A DNA stretch of 64,000 nt from Cupriavidus yeoncheonensis (GCF_905397275.1 NZ_CAJPUY010000013.1:62001-126000), one strand, 5' to 3'. Positions 7,577 to 16,506 are shown, counted from the stretch's first letter. The notes: a model not told the origin generated them from the sequence alone. Made by a program: numbers and translations.

Positions 7577-8695
7577 TCAGGCGCGCGCGTGGAACACCGC
7601 GAACCAGCCCAGCGGATCGGTCCAGTACACCGGGTCGTCGAAGCCGGCCGCTTCCAGCAGCAAGGCGAAATCGCCAGGCCGGTATTTGTAGGAATCCTCG
7701 GTATGGATGCGCTCGCCTGCGCCGAACCTGCGCTCGCCTCCATGCCAGCGCACCCTGACCGGCGCGCGCGCCTGCAGGTGCATCTGGATCCGTGACGCCT
7801 GGCGGTCGAAGCTCGCGACATGGCACCAATCGTCGACGTCGAAATCCGTCTCGACAATGCGGTTCACATTGCGCAGCACATTGCGGTTGAACGCGGCCGT
7901 GACGCCCAGCGGATCGTCATACGCGGCGACCAGTGTGCTCTCGTCCTTGACCAGGTCCACGCCGATCAATACGCCGTCGCCACGCCCTGCCGCGCCACGC
8001 AGCCGCTGCAACAAGGCGAGCGCGTCGATGGGTGAAAAATTGCCGATGCTGGAGCCCGGATAGAAGAACAGCCGCCTGCCGCGCTGGACGCTGCGCGGCA
8101 GGTCGAAGCTGCCGCACAGGTCCGCGCCGAGGCCGAGCATGGGGATGGCCGGATTCTGCTGCTGCAGGCACGACAACGTGCCGCGCAGGAACTCCACCGA
8201 GATGTCCAGCGCCACATACTGCGCCGGCCTCAGGCTGCCGAACAGCCGCGCGGCCTTCTCGCAATTGCCCGCACCCAGGTCGATCAGCACGCAGCTGCTG
8301 CCCGCACGCGCGGCAATGGCGGGCGCGGCGCTGGCGAAGATCGACGCTTCGGTACGCGTCGGGTAGTACTCGGGCAGGTCGGTGATCGCTTCGAACAGGC
8401 GCGAGCCCAGCACGTCGTAGAAGAACTTCGGGCTGATGCTCGCCTCGGACTGGCGCAAACCGGCCAGCACCTGACCGCGCAGGGCGCTGCTGTCTTCGTG
8501 GTACTGCTGGATGAATTCGGGCTGCGGCGGGACGGTCTTGGGCCCGTGGCCGTTGGCCACGGTCACGAGCGAGGGATGGCCGTCGTGCGCGCCGGCTGCG
8601 TCCCTGGCGTCTCGTGCGTCGTTTGCGTTGCGGTGGCCGAAGCCGGATGGATTGGCGGAGCGGGAACCATTAAGCGGGGTCGGGACAGCCGGCAT
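7577..8695 (-). CDS. egtD: L-histidine N-alpha-methyltransferase (EgtD family)
   Basis: A 372-residue SAM-dependent methyltransferase that in ergothioneine synthesis trimethylates histidine to hercynine. The start at 8695 (MPAVPTPLNG) follows an AAGGAA ribosome site, and upstream in-frame sequence does not look protein-like. Signatures: FFYDVLGSRLFEAI, LPEYYPTRTEA, the SAM loop LIDLGAGNCEKAARL, FYPGSSIGNF and GVDLVKD. The first ~60 residues form a Gly/Asn/Ala-rich extension absent from short homologs. It is followed by the EgtB-like gene; no egtA, egtC or egtE homolog lies in the window. If the neighbour is inactive, the pathway may stop at hercynine or use another EgtB. Confidence 0.9.
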   Translation of the reverse strand: MPAVPTPLNGSRSANPSGFGHRNANDARDARDAAGAHDGHPSLVTVANGHGPKTVPPQPEFIQQYHEDSSALRGQVLAGLRQSEASISPKFFYDVLGSRLFEAITDLPEYYPTRTEASIFASAAPAIAARAGSSCVLIDLGAGNCEKAARLFGSLRPAQYVALDISVEFLRGTLSCLQQQNPAIPMLGLGADLCGSFDLPRSVQRGRRLFFYPGSSIGNFSPIDALALLQRLRGAAGRGDGVLIGVDLVKDESTLVAAYDDPLGVTAAFNRNVLRNVNRIVETDFDVDDWCHVASFDRQASRIQMHLQARAPVRVRWHGGERRFGAGERIHTEDSYKYRPGDFALLLEAAGFDDPVYWTDPLGWFAVFHARA

Positions 8696-8959
8696 GACGT
8701 TTCCTTGTGTGTGGTTGTGGGTCCACTTCTTGTTCCCCCAAGGCGGACGCGTCCCTGCCTGCGTGGGCGCGCCGGGTCCGGGATGCGCCGCCTGTGCTGT
8801 CCGGGACGCATCGGCCGAAAACCGATCTTCAAGCATAGGTGCCACATGGCGAATGTGCTTGCTGCAATGCAGCAATCCCCGCGCGGGCTTGGTGCCACAG
8901 GCGAACATCTGGCTCGCCCCCGTATCTTCCCCAATGCCGCCAGGACACAACAATTCGTT

Positions 8960-8965
8960 TATAAT
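8960..8965 (+). promoter_or_regulatory. -10 element upstream of the terC riboswitch
   Basis: A TATAAT hexamer lies at 8960-8965, about 38 bases before the riboswitch. A -35 box at normal spacing is poor, so the promoter call is provisional. Confidence 0.45.
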
Positions 8966-9002
8966 CCCGCCCAGCGCGGAAGCACTCTGGTCCGCGTCCC
9001 TT

Positions 9003-9144
9003 CAAAGGGGAGTAGCTCCGGGGCCATGCCCTTAGCACAATCGTCATTCCGAGACTGACGTCTCCGGTTGTGCTGACACTGGTGCGCAGACCGCGCCAGG
9101 CGTCGAGCAAGACCTTTGCAACCTGGAATCATGGTTTGCAAAGG
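9003..9144 (+). ncRNA. yybP-ykoY (Mn2+) riboswitch with expression platform, upstream of terC
   Basis: The conserved 5' segment AAAGGGGAGTAGC (about 9005-9017) and the 3' segment GAGCAAGACC (about 9105-9114) match the yybP-ykoY aptamer. P1 is CAAAGG (9003-9008) with CCTTTG (9113-9118); an internal helix pairs TAGCACAA (from 9033) with TTGTGCT (about 9068-9074). CCTTTGCAACC (9113-9123) can instead pair with GGTTTGCAAAGG (9133-9144), which breaks P1: two exclusive folds. No U-tract follows, so control is probably translational or Rho-based rather than intrinsic termination. This class binds Mn2+ and often precedes TerC-family exporters. Confidence 0.85.
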
Positions 9145-9227
9145 CGACCCCGGTCCCCCCCGTCTCACTCCATGACTCCAGGCGAACCAAACGCGCGTTT
9201 GCGGCTATTCGTACTTGAGGAGAGTTC

Positions 9228-9941
9228 ATGGAGTGGTTTACCGATCTGTTCACGATGCAGTTCCTGACGGCACTGCTGTCCATCGTCGTCATTGACCTGG
9301 TGCTGGCCGGCGACAACGCCATCGTGATTGCCCTGGCGGCGCGCAACCTGCCGCCGCAACTGCAAAAGAAGGCCATTGTCTGGGGCACCGTCGGTGCCGT
9401 GGTGGTGCGTTCGGCCATGACGATCGGCGTGGTCTGGCTGCTCAAGATTCCGGGCCTGCTGCTGATCGGCGGTCTCGCGCTGGTGTGGATCGCCTTCAAG
9501 CTGCTGTCCGACGAGGGCGACGGCGAAGGCCATGGCTCCGGCGCTTCGACCCTGTGGGGCGCGATGAAGACGATCATCATCGCCGACGCGGTGATGGGCG
9601 TGGACAACGTGCTGGCCGTGGCCGGCGCCGCGCACGGCAGCTTCCTGCTGGTGGTGCTGGGCCTGCTGATCAGCATCCCGATCGTGGTGTGGGGCTCGAG
9701 CCTGGTGCTCAAGCTGATGTCCCGCTTCCCGGCGATCATCTACATCGGCGCCGGCGTGCTGGCCTTCACGGCCGTGAAGATGATCGTGCACGAGCCGCTG
9801 GTCAAGGCGTTCTTCGAAGCCAACCCGGTGATCAACTGGGGCCTGTACGTGCTGATCATCGGCGGCGTGCTGGGTGCCGGCTACCTGGTGCAGAAACGCC
9901 GGGGTCAATCCCAGGCGCAGCAACCGGCCGGCAGCCACTAA
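9228..9941 (+). CDS. TerC-family membrane protein (YkoY/YjbE type), probable Mn2+ exporter
   Basis: A 237-residue inner-membrane protein with about seven helices. Family motifs are [20 protein letters not shown] in helix 1-2 and [21 protein letters not shown] in the middle; the paired acidic/Asn motifs are the likely metal path. The ATG at 9228 has a GAGGAGAG ribosome site. It stands alone behind a yybP-ykoY riboswitch, which matches the role of related proteins in Mn2+ efflux or metalation of secreted proteins. The name tellurium-resistance TerC is historical for this short subfamily. The C-terminus is a short polar tail. Confidence 0.92.
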   Translation: MEWFTDLFTMQFLTALLSIVVIDLVLAGDNAIVIALAARNLPPQLQKKAIVWGTVGAVVVRSAMTIGVVWLLKIPGLLLIGGLALVWIAFKLLSDEGDGEGHGSGASTLWGAMKTIIIADAVMGVDNVLAVAGAAHGSFLLVVLGLLISIPIVVWGSSLVLKLMSRFPAIIYIGAGVLAFTAVKMIVHEPLVKAFFEANPVINWGLYVLIIGGVLGAGYLVQKRRGQSQAQQPAGSH

Positions 9942-9991
9942 GGCTCGCGGCCAAGCCAGGGCCCGCCCTGGCCGCCCACCGGAAGGGCCGC

Positions 9992-10023
9992 AAGAAGGGC
10001 CACCCGAAGGGGTGGCCCTTCTT
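9992..10023 (+). terminator. Strong hairpin terminator after terC
   Basis: A perfect 13-base stem (9992-10004 with 10011-10023) encloses a CGAAGG loop. The T-tract is short (TTCTT, then GCTTTAA). The stem's own A-rich start could let it act on both strands. Confidence 0.75.
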
Positions 10024-10083
10024 GCTTTAAAATGCCAGCTTTGCGGGCCCGTGCCCGCGTCACTTCTTCCCCGCCCCGCGCCG

Positions 10084-10878
10084 ATGAAACAGTATCTCGA
10101 CTTCATGCGCCATGTGTACGAGCATGGCACCGAAAAGGCCGATCGCACCGGCACCGGCACGCGCTCGGTGTTCGGCCACCAGATGCGCTTCGACCTGCGC
10201 GAAGGCTTCCCGGTGGTCACTACCAAGAAGCTGCACCTGAAGTCGATCATCCTGGAACTGCTGTGGTTCCTGCAGGGCTCGACCAACGTGCGCTGGCTGC
10301 AGGAGAACGGCGTTTCGATCTGGGACGAATGGGCTGACGAAAACGGCGAACTGGGCCCGGTCTACGGCTCGCAGTGGCGCTCGTGGCCCACGCCCGATGG
10401 CCGCCACATCGACCAGATCACCGACCTGGTGAACCAGATCCGCGCCAACCCGGACTCGCGCCGGCTGATCGTCTCCGCCTGGAACGTGGCCGACATCCCG
10501 CGCATGAAGCTGCCGCCATGCCACGCGTTCTTCCAGTTCTACGTGGCCGACGGACGCCTGTCCTGCCAGCTCTACCAGCGCAGCGCCGACATCTTCCTGG
10601 GCGTGCCGTTCAATATCGCCAGCTACGCGCTGCTCACGCACATGATCGCGCAGCAGACCGGGCTGGACGTGGGCGACTTCATCTGGACCGGCGGCGACTG
10701 CCATATCTACAGCAACCACTACGAGCAGGTGCGGACGCAGCTTGCGCGTGAGCCGCTGCCGCTGCCGACGCTGAAGATCGTGCGCAAGCCGGACAGCATC
10801 TTCGACTACCGCTACGAAGACTTCGAACTGGTCGGCTACCAGTCGCATCCCGCCATCAAGGCACCGGTGGCCGTATGA
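10084..10878 (+). CDS. thyA: Thymidylate synthase
   Basis: A 264-residue cytosolic enzyme, the usual ThyA length, that converts dUMP to dTMP with methylene-tetrahydrofolate, producing dihydrofolate. Landmarks are [12 protein letters not shown] near the N-terminus, the active-site Cys in [37 protein letters not shown] and the C-terminal AIKAPVAV. The start at 10084 (MKQYLDFM) is fixed by homology. Its stop overlaps the start of the dihydrofolate reductase gene (ATGA), a translational coupling that suits the two enzymes' shared folate cycle. Confidence 0.98.
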   Translation: MKQYLDFMRHVYEHGTEKADRTGTGTRSVFGHQMRFDLREGFPVVTTKKLHLKSIILELLWFLQGSTNVRWLQENGVSIWDEWADENGELGPVYGSQWRSWPTPDGRHIDQITDLVNQIRANPDSRRLIVSAWNVADIPRMKLPPCHAFFQFYVADGRLSCQLYQRSADIFLGVPFNIASYALLTHMIAQQTGLDVGDFIWTGGDCHIYSNHYEQVRTQLAREPLPLPTLKIVRKPDSIFDYRYEDFELVGYQSHPAIKAPVAV

Positions 10879-11375
10879 CGCTGCTGACCCTTGTCGTCGC
10901 CCGCGCCCGCAACGGCACCATCGGCCGCAACAACACGCTGCCGTGGCGCTTGCCGGAAGACCTGGCGCATTTCAAGCGCACCACGCTGGGCGCGCCGATC
11001 ATCATGGGCCGCAAGACCTGGGACTCGATCGGCCGACCGCTGCCGGGGCGCCGCAATATCGTGGTGAGCCGCAATACCGCGCTGAAACTGGAAGGCGCCG
11101 AAGTGGCCGGCTCGCTCGAAGACGCGCAATTGCTGTGCATCGGTGTCGAGCAGGTGTTCCTGATCGGCGGTGCGCAGCTCTATGCCGAAGCGCTGCCCAG
11201 CGCGGACCGGCTCGTGGTGACCGAGATCGATGCCGATGTCGAAGGCGATGCGTTCTTTCCCGCCATCGACCGGGCGCAGTGGGTCGAGACGTCGCGCGAG
11301 ACGCATCACTCGGAAGCGAATGGCTTCGACTACGCCTTTGTGACGTACGACCGGCCTCCCTCGGGTGAAGAGTAG
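10875..11375 (+). CDS. folA: Dihydrofolate reductase
   Basis: A 166-residue NADPH-dependent enzyme that regenerates tetrahydrofolate from the dihydrofolate made by ThyA. Motifs: [19 protein letters not shown] (substrate side, with the catalytic acidic residue in PEDL), [24 protein letters not shown] and [13 protein letters not shown]. It overlaps thyA by four bases, so it is translated from the same mRNA. An intrinsic terminator follows about 30 bases downstream. Confidence 0.97.
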   Translation: MTLLTLVVARARNGTIGRNNTLPWRLPEDLAHFKRTTLGAPIIMGRKTWDSIGRPLPGRRNIVVSRNTALKLEGAEVAGSLEDAQLLCIGVEQVFLIGGAQLYAEALPSADRLVVTEIDADVEGDAFFPAIDRAQWVETSRETHHSEANGFDYAFVTYDRPPSGEE

Positions 11376-11404
11376 TCAGCCCGCAAGCCAGGCAATATGA
11401 AAGC

Positions 11405-11431
11405 AGGTGCGATCGGCACCTGTTTTTTTTG
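11405..11431 (+). terminator. Intrinsic terminator of thyA-folA
   Basis: CAGGTGC (11405-11411) pairs with GCACCTG (11417-11423) around GATCG, followed by eight T residues (11424-11431). Confidence 0.9.
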
Positions 11432-11627
11432 GGTTGGTCGCGGACGCCGCAACGCTCTTGACAGTCGGATCATCAATCTGTCGCCGATGCACGAACAGCC
11501 GCCGCGAGGTGTTGGCCGGCAGCCAACATGGCCTTGCCGTCCTGGTCAGGCCACGGGCGCACGGAAAATCGTATTTCCCCTTTTCTTTCAGGGACTTGAG
11601 ATACCCGGAAAGGGCTTTGACCCGCTC

Positions 11628-11642
11628 TGGCACACCCTGTGC
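11628..11642 (+). promoter_or_regulatory. Possible sigma54 (-24/-12) promoter of the second double-glycine peptide
   Basis: TGGCAC at 11628-11633 and GC at 11641-11642 satisfy the invariant GG-N10-GC spacing; the -12 element reads GTGC instead of TTGC. The start codon at 11710 lies about 60 bases further on. A sigma70 alternative (TTGACC at 11617) has no good -10 at normal spacing. Confidence 0.35.
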
Positions 11643-11709
11643 GTATATGCCTGCGAGCGCAGCAAACGTGCTCTCAGCCAACCAGCCAGCCATACCCAAG
11701 GAGTCGATC

Positions 11710-11970
11710 ATGTCCCTGACCATCCAGAACCTCCCGCTCGAACAAGACCTTGACCGCGCCAAGATGGGCGCAGTGCGCGGCGGCAGCCTGTTCCTGAACA
11801 GCGCCGTCAATGCCATCGCCGGCGGCGGCGGTGTCATGTTCGCCAGCCCCAACACCATCGTGGCGCCAGTCACGCAAGTCGATGCCTCGACCCGCACGGA
11901 CGTCGACATGAAGAGCGTCATGAACTCGATCAACAATGTGGGGGGTGTCGTCGCGGCGCTGCAGCACTGA
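11710..11970 (+). CDS. Small protein with double-glycine (bacteriocin-type) leader, copy B
   Basis: An 86-residue protein with a strong AAGGAG ribosome site before ATG 11710. Its first 25 residues end in Gly-Gly with Val at -4, Met at -7 and Leu at -12, and share eleven identical positions, without gaps, with the leader at 3154-3378. The predicted core (~61 residues) is unrelated to that of copy A: Gly/Ala/Val-rich at first (NAIAGGGGVMF), then polar and acidic, with no Cys. It lies between the thyA-folA terminator and a strong shared terminator, so it is its own transcription unit. It is convergent with pmbA, whose family (TldE) matures some leader peptides, but that neighbour is probably housekeeping. 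The function is unknown. Confidence 0.75.
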   Translation: MSLTIQNLPLEQDLDRAKMGAVRGGSLFLNSAVNAIAGGGGVMFASPNTIVAPVTQVDASTRTDVDMKSVMNSINNVGGVVAALQH

Positions 11971-12064
11971 GCCACGCGACCGGAGCGGAGGAAGGGATCG
12001 GAGAAGCCGGCGCCAGTTCGCGCTATCCGTCCCATGCAGGGCCCGGCAGCGGTACGCCGGGCGC

Positions 12065-12100
12065 AAAAAAAGACCGCCCGATTTCGGGCGGTCTTTTTTT
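12065..12100. terminator. Bidirectional intrinsic terminator
   Basis: Perfect 16-base arms (12065-12080 and 12085-12100) around ATTT, with A7 before and T7 after, so it can terminate both the peptide gene (plus) and pmbA (minus). Confidence 0.92.
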
Positions 12101-12123
12101 GCTCTGGCCGGGGCAGCGTGCCG

Positions 12124-13509
12124 TCAGTTGCCGGCGATCGTCATCTGTTCGATCAGGATCGAGCCCGTCTCCTTGGTGCCGCGCACCAGGGAATCCGAGC
12201 CGATGGCAACGATCTGGCGGAACATCTCGGCCATATTGCCGGCAATGGTGATCTCCTCGACCGGATACTGGATCTCGCCGTTCTCGACCCAGTAGCCCGA
12301 GGCGCCGCGCGAATAGTCGCCGGTCACGTAATTGACGCCCTGCCCCATCAGTTCCGTCACGAGCAGGCCGGTGCCGAGCTTTTTCAGCATGCCGCGGAAA
12401 TCGTCGCTGGCGGTGGCGAGACTGCTGGTCAGCGTCAGGTTGTGCGAGCCGCCGGCGTTGCCCGTGGTCTGCATGCCGAGCTTGCGCGCCGAGTAGGTCG
12501 AGAGGAAGTAACCCTCGACCACGCCGTCGCGCACGACGTCACGCTCGCGGGTCCGCACGCCCTCCTCGTCGAACGGCGCGCTGCCCATGGCGCCGGGAAC
12601 GTGGGGCCGCTCGTGGATCTGGATATGCGGGGCGAACACCGCCTTGCCCAGCGTGTCATGCAGGAAGGTGGACTTGCGATACAGCGCGCCGCCCGAGACC
12701 GCCTGCACGAAGGCGCCGAGCAGGCCGGCGGCCAGCGGTGCTTCAAACAGCACCGGACAGCGGCGCGTGGACAGCTTGCGCGCGTTCAGGCGGGCCAGCG
12801 CGCGTTCGGCGGCATAGCGGCCGATGTCTTCCGGCGCGGCCAGCGCCAGCGGCGAACGCTTGGACGAGTACCAGTCGTCGCGCTGCATGCCGCTGCCCGA
12901 GCCGGCGATCGGCGCGCAGGAAATGAAGTGGCGCGAATACGGATAGCCGCCCGTGAAGCCGCGCGTGGTGGCCAGCACGAACTGCGAATGCTGCGCCGAT
13001 ACGCTTGCGCCATCGCTGTTCTTGATGCGCGGCGACACCGCCAGCGCGGCGGCTTCGGCGCGGCGCGCGATGTCGATGGCGCCTTCGGCATCGATGGTCC
13101 AGGGGTGGAACAGGTCCAGGTCGCGCGGCTCGCGTTCGAGCAGTTCTTCCTCGGCCAGGCCGGCGCAGTCGTCCTCGGCGGTAAAGCGGGCGATGTTGTA
13201 GGCCGCCTCGGCCGTGGCGCGCAGCGCGGCCGGCGAAAAGTCCGAGGTGCTGGCATTGCCGCGGCGCTTGCCGATCAGGACCGTCACGCCGACCACCTTG
13301 TCGCGATTCTGCTCGATGGTCTCCACCTGCCCCTTGCGCACCGACACGGACAGGCCGCTGCCCTCCGAGATCTCGGTCGCGGCGTCGGTCGCGCCGAGCT
13401 CGCGTGCCACACGCAGCACATCGGCCGCCATCTCGCTGAGCTGGGCCTGGGTATAGGTGAAATGCGCGGTCTGTTCGGCGATGGAATCCATGCTGGGCGG
13501 TGTCATCAA
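12124..13509 (-). CDS. pmbA: Metalloprotease PmbA/TldE
   Basis: A 461-residue member of the TldD/PmbA family. PmbA (TldE) pairs with TldD, which carries the metalloprotease site; the complex trims modified peptides such as microcin B17 and degrades CcdA. Typical features here are ALRATAEAAYNIARFTAEDDCAGLAEEE in the N-terminal half, GFTGGYPYSRHFISCAPIAG, and C-terminal GQGVNYVTGDYSRGASGYWVENGEIQYPVEEITIAGN. The exact start is uncertain: 13509 or the ATG about 18 bases later. No tldD homolog is in the window. It is divergent from yjgA, an arrangement I recall as common in related genomes. Confidence 0.95.
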   Translation of the reverse strand: MMTPPSMDSIAEQTAHFTYTQAQLSEMAADVLRVARELGATDAATEISEGSGLSVSVRKGQVETIEQNRDKVVGVTVLIGKRRGNASTSDFSPAALRATAEAAYNIARFTAEDDCAGLAEEELLEREPRDLDLFHPWTIDAEGAIDIARRAEAAALAVSPRIKNSDGASVSAQHSQFVLATTRGFTGGYPYSRHFISCAPIAGSGSGMQRDDWYSSKRSPLALAAPEDIGRYAAERALARLNARKLSTRRCPVLFEAPLAAGLLGAFVQAVSGGALYRKSTFLHDTLGKAVFAPHIQIHERPHVPGAMGSAPFDEEGVRTRERDVVRDGVVEGYFLSTYSARKLGMQTTGNAGGSHNLTLTSSLATASDDFRGMLKKLGTGLLVTELMGQGVNYVTGDYSRGASGYWVENGEIQYPVEEITIAGNMAEMFRQIVAIGSDSLVRGTKETGSILIEQMTIAGN

Positions 13510-13539
13510 AGGTGCAAGCGGGAATCATAGCAAGATAAA

Positions 13540-14157
13540 ATGCCGTCCATGACGCGAAATTCCCGTAATTCCCCCGGCTCCCGCTTTCCTGGCGCCTTTG
13601 CGCCGGAACCCGATATGGACGAGCCCAAAAGCAAGTCGCAGAAGAAGCGCGACATGACCGCCCTGCAGGCCATTGGCGCTGAACTGGAAGCCCTGCCCAA
13701 GGACCGCCTGACGCGCGTCCCGATGCCCGAAGCGCTGGCCGACGCCATCCACGAAGCACGGCGCACCACCAGCCACGAAGGCAAGCGGCGGCAGATGCAG
13801 TTCGTGGGCAAGGTCATGCGTGGCCTGGAAGACGACGAAGTGGACGCCATCCGCGGCGCCCTCGAAGGCTTCAAGGGCACCAGCAAGGCCGAGACCGCGC
13901 GCATGCACCTGATCGAACGCTGGCGCGAGCTGCTGCTGGCCGACGACGCCGCGCTCACCCGCTTCCTGGGCGAGCACCCCGGCAGCGACGTGCAGACCCT
14001 GCGCAACATCATCCGCAGCGCCCGCAGGGAAAAGGAGCAGGCCAAGCCGCCGCGCTACTTCCGCGAGCTGTTCCAGGCCATCAAGACCGCGCTGGAAGCC
14101 AAGGACGGCGCGGCAGCGGCAAGCGAGCAACCCCCTACCCCGGAGCCCGACGCATGA
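13540..14157 (+). CDS. yjgA: DarP/YjgA (DUF615), 50S ribosome assembly factor
   Basis: A 205-residue all-helical, highly charged protein. YjgA binds late 50S precursors near the peptidyl-transferase centre and helps assembly. The conserved part starts at [19 protein letters not shown] and continues with [22 protein letters not shown] and [24 protein letters not shown]. An alternative ATG three codons in would also fit. Its stop overlaps the mog start (ATGA), so the two are co-translated. The C-terminal ~20 residues are a low-complexity Ala/Pro/Glu tail. Confidence 0.95.
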   Translation: MPSMTRNSRNSPGSRFPGAFAPEPDMDEPKSKSQKKRDMTALQAIGAELEALPKDRLTRVPMPEALADAIHEARRTTSHEGKRRQMQFVGKVMRGLEDDEVDAIRGALEGFKGTSKAETARMHLIERWRELLLADDAALTRFLGEHPGSDVQTLRNIIRSARREKEQAKPPRYFRELFQAIKTALEAKDGAAAASEQPPTPEPDA

Positions 14158-14792
14158 CGCAGACCACGCAACCGATCGCCCGCAACCACCCCGACGAGCT
14201 CGTGGTCGGTTTCGTCTCGATTTCCGACCGCGCTTCGGCCGGCACCTACCAGGACGAAGGCATCCCGGCGCTGCGCGAATGGTTTGGCCGCACGCTGACC
14301 TCGCCCTGGCAGGGCGTCGAGCGGCTGATCCCGGATGAGCAGGCGCTGGTCTCGCGCACGCTGATCGATCTGGTGGACGTCGCCGGTTGCGACCTGGTCC
14401 TGACCACCGGCGGCACCGGGCCCGCGCGCCGCGATGTCACCCCCGAAGCCACGCTGGCGGTGGCGACCAAGGAGATGCCCGGCTTCGGCGAGCAGATGCG
14501 CCAGGTCAGCCTGCATTTCGTGCCGACGGCGATCCTGTCGCGCCAGGTGGCGGTGATCCGCGAAACGGCGAGCCGCGCGGCGCTGATCATCAACCTGCCG
14601 GGCCAGCCACGCGCCATTCGCGAAACGCTCGAAGGCCTGCGCGACGAGGCCGGCAAGCCGGTCGTCCAGGGCATTTTTGCGGCGGTGCCCTACTGCATCG
14701 ACCTGATCGGCGGCCCCTACGTCGAGACCGACGAGAGCGTGGTGAAGGCCTGGCGGCCCAAGCAGGCGATCCGCAGCAAGCCCGCCGCCTGA
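14154..14792 (+). CDS. mog: Molybdopterin adenylyltransferase
   Basis: A 212-residue MogA/MoaB-fold enzyme that adenylates molybdopterin before molybdate insertion. Signatures: [22 protein letters not shown], the nucleotide-binding [17 protein letters not shown] and GFGEQMR. The usual LPGSP loop reads NLPGQP. It overlaps yjgA by four bases. No other molybdenum-cofactor gene lies nearby. Confidence 0.95.
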   Translation: MTQTTQPIARNHPDELVVGFVSISDRASAGTYQDEGIPALREWFGRTLTSPWQGVERLIPDEQALVSRTLIDLVDVAGCDLVLTTGGTGPARRDVTPEATLAVATKEMPGFGEQMRQVSLHFVPTAILSRQVAVIRETASRAALIINLPGQPRAIRETLEGLRDEAGKPVVQGIFAAVPYCIDLIGGPYVETDESVVKAWRPKQAIRSKPAA

Positions 14793-14812
14793 GCGGCAGC
14801 AAACCCCGGGGC

Positions 14813-15694
14813 TTAGCGCAGGCCCAGGTAGAGCCCCACCGGCACGAACAGCACGGCGGCAATATTGCCGAGCATCACGATCGATGCCACCTGGTCCGGC
14901 TCCTGCCGGAAGTGGTCGGCCACCAGGAAGTTCAGCACCGCTGGCGGCAGCGCGGCAAAGACGAAGAGCAGTCCGCGCTGCAGCCCGGTCAGCGGCACCC
15001 AGTGCGCGAGCGCCAGCGCCACCGCGATGCCCGTGAGCGGACATGCGACGGCCCCCACGATCCCCATGCCCCAGTTGCGCAGGCTCACGTCCTTCATGCG
15101 CACACCAAGCGCGAACAGCATCAGCGGGACCGTGGCATCGCCGAGCAGCTTGATGGACTGGTAGACCGGCTCCGGCAATGCGAACCACGGCTTGGCCAGC
15201 GACAGCCCCACGCCGGCCACGGTAGCCAGCACCATCGGGTTGCGCGCGATCTGCGTGATCGAAGCATGGCGGTTGACGATCTTCATGCCGATCGTGAAAT
15301 GCATGAGATTCGATGCCGCGAACAACGCCACCGCAGGCGCCAGGCCGGCCGGCCCGAAGGCAAAGACCGACAGCGGCAGCCCCATGTTGCCGCAGTTGTT
15401 GAACATCATCGGCGGCACGAAGGTGCGCGGATCGACCCGCAGCGCGCGCGCAACGATCCACGCGAGCACGCCCGAGCCGATCACCACCGCGATCGCGCAG
15501 GCCAGCAGCACGAGCTGGTCGGCCAGCACGAACTCCTTGCTGACGAAGGCCGACACCACCAGCAGCGGCGCGATCACGTCCAGCGTCGCGCGGTTGATGC
15601 CCGCCATGTCCGGGTGCGCCTTGCGTCCGTACAGCCAGCCCACCAGGATGATCAGGATGACCGGCGTGATGATGGAGACGATGCGGGCAAACAT
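14813..15694 (-). CDS. AEC-family (auxin efflux carrier-like) permease
   Basis: A 293-residue membrane protein with about ten predicted helices in two inverted halves, as in the AEC family of carboxylate/malonate-type transporters. Typical segments are LIILVGWLYGRKA at the N-terminus, FVPPMMFNNCGNMGLPLSVFAFG with the conserved N-x-GN motif, LGDATVPLMLFALGVRM and FAALPPAVLNFLVADHF. The substrate cannot be read from sequence. It is convergent with mog. Confidence 0.88.
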   Translation of the reverse strand: MFARIVSIITPVILIILVGWLYGRKAHPDMAGINRATLDVIAPLLVVSAFVSKEFVLADQLVLLACAIAVVIGSGVLAWIVARALRVDPRTFVPPMMFNNCGNMGLPLSVFAFGPAGLAPAVALFAASNLMHFTIGMKIVNRHASITQIARNPMVLATVAGVGLSLAKPWFALPEPVYQSIKLLGDATVPLMLFALGVRMKDVSLRNWGMGIVGAVACPLTGIAVALALAHWVPLTGLQRGLLFVFAALPPAVLNFLVADHFRQEPDQVASIVMLGNIAAVLFVPVGLYLGLR

Positions 15695-15787
15695 GGGACG
15701 GGCTGAGCGGGCGGAGCGAAGCTAAGGCGGCCCGCACGATGCAGGCGGGCGGCGTGACCGGCCGCTGGCCGGCCCGCCGGTTCTTGT

Positions 15788-16438
15788 TTATTGCGCGGCG
15801 GTGTCGGCGCCCGGCGTGGCGGGCGCTGCAGGTGCAGCCGGTGCAGCCGGTGCAGCCGGTGCAGCAGGCGTATGGCGAATGAAGTGCGTGCGGTAGTAGC
15901 GCAGTTCCTCGACCGACTCCAGGATATCGGCCAGCGCCGTATGCAGCTGGCGCTTGACGAAGCCCTTGTGGATCGCCGGCTCCCAGCGCTTGCACAGCTC
16001 CTTGAGCGTCGACACGTCCAGGTTGCGGTAATGGAAGAACGCCTCCAGCTTGGGCATGTAGCGCGCCATGAAGCGGCGGTCCTGGCAGATCGAGTTGCCG
16101 CACATCGGCGACTTGCTGGCCGGCACCCAGCGCTTGAGGAAGGCCAGCAGCTCGGCTTCGGCCTGCTCTTCGGTCAGGGTCGAGGCCTTGACCTTGTCGA
16201 TCAGGCCCGAGCGGCCATGGGTGCCTTTGTTCCAGTTGTCCATGCCGTCGAGCACGGCGTCGGACTGGTGGATCACCAGCACCGGGCCCTCGGCCAGGAT
16301 GTTGAGTTCGGAATCGGTCACGACGATCGCAACCTCGATGATGCGGTCGTTTTCCGGCGACAGGCCGGTCATCTCCATGTCCAACCAGACCAGGTTGTGT
16401 TCACTCTTGACGGATTTGGTGGCGGATTGGCTTGTCAT
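15788..16438 (-). CDS. orn: Oligoribonuclease with Ala/Pro repeat tail
   Basis: A DEDDh 3'-5' exonuclease that degrades 2-5-base RNA, including pGpG from c-di-GMP turnover. The start at 16438 (MTSQSATKS) is chosen because homology begins at [12 protein letters not shown]; in-frame sequence upstream is not conserved-looking. Motifs: LDMEMTGL (Asp, Glu), [33 protein letters not shown] and [14 protein letters not shown]. After TRHF the usual end is extended by about 24 residues of APA repeats, encoded by 9-base GGTGCAGCC copies (15838-15870). Confidence 0.95.
   Translation of the reverse strand: MTSQSATKSVKSEHNLVWLDMEMTGLSPENDRIIEVAIVVTDSELNILAEGPVLVIHQSDAVLDGMDNWNKGTHGRSGLIDKVKASTLTEEQAEAELLAFLKRWVPASKSPMCGNSICQDRRFMARYMPKLEAFFHYRNLDVSTLKELCKRWEPAIHKGFVKRQLHTALADILESVEELRYYRTHFIRHTPAAPAAPAAPAAPAAPATPGADTAAQ
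15831..15870. repeat. 9-bp tandem repeat encoding the Orn Ala/Pro tail
   Basis: Copies of GGTGCAGCC repeat about four times within the last 30 codons of orn, giving (Ala-Pro-Ala)n. The unit is in frame, so length changes would only alter the tail. Confidence 0.85.
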
Positions 16439-16500
16439 CTGGACTGCGGTGTCTGGCTGTAGGGAAAAGCGCCGCGGAAGTCCCGCGCGCGCGAACAACT

Positions 16501-16506
16501 TATAAT
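16501..16506 (+). promoter_or_regulatory. -10 element for the M48 protease-rsgA operon
   Basis: A perfect TATAAT lies at 16501-16506, about 115 bases before the M48 start. The -35 region is weak. Confidence 0.4.

Larger units (their letters stand above)
11376..11709. other. 334-base intergenic region
   Basis: It holds the terminator of the thyA-folA operon at its left end, a possible sigma54-type promoter near 11628-11642, and the AAGGAG ribosome site of the next gene. No further gene is evident. Confidence 0.6.

Noticed and set aside
9228..9941. Tellurite-resistance function for terC
   Set aside because: The protein is the short YkoY/YjbE type behind a Mn2+ riboswitch, and no other ter genes are present.
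11710..13509. A RiPP locus of peptide B plus PmbA
   Set aside because: PmbA/TldE can mature leader peptides, but pmbA beside yjgA is, as I recall, a widespread housekeeping arrangement and the peptide gene is separated by a strong terminator. Kept only as a remote idea.
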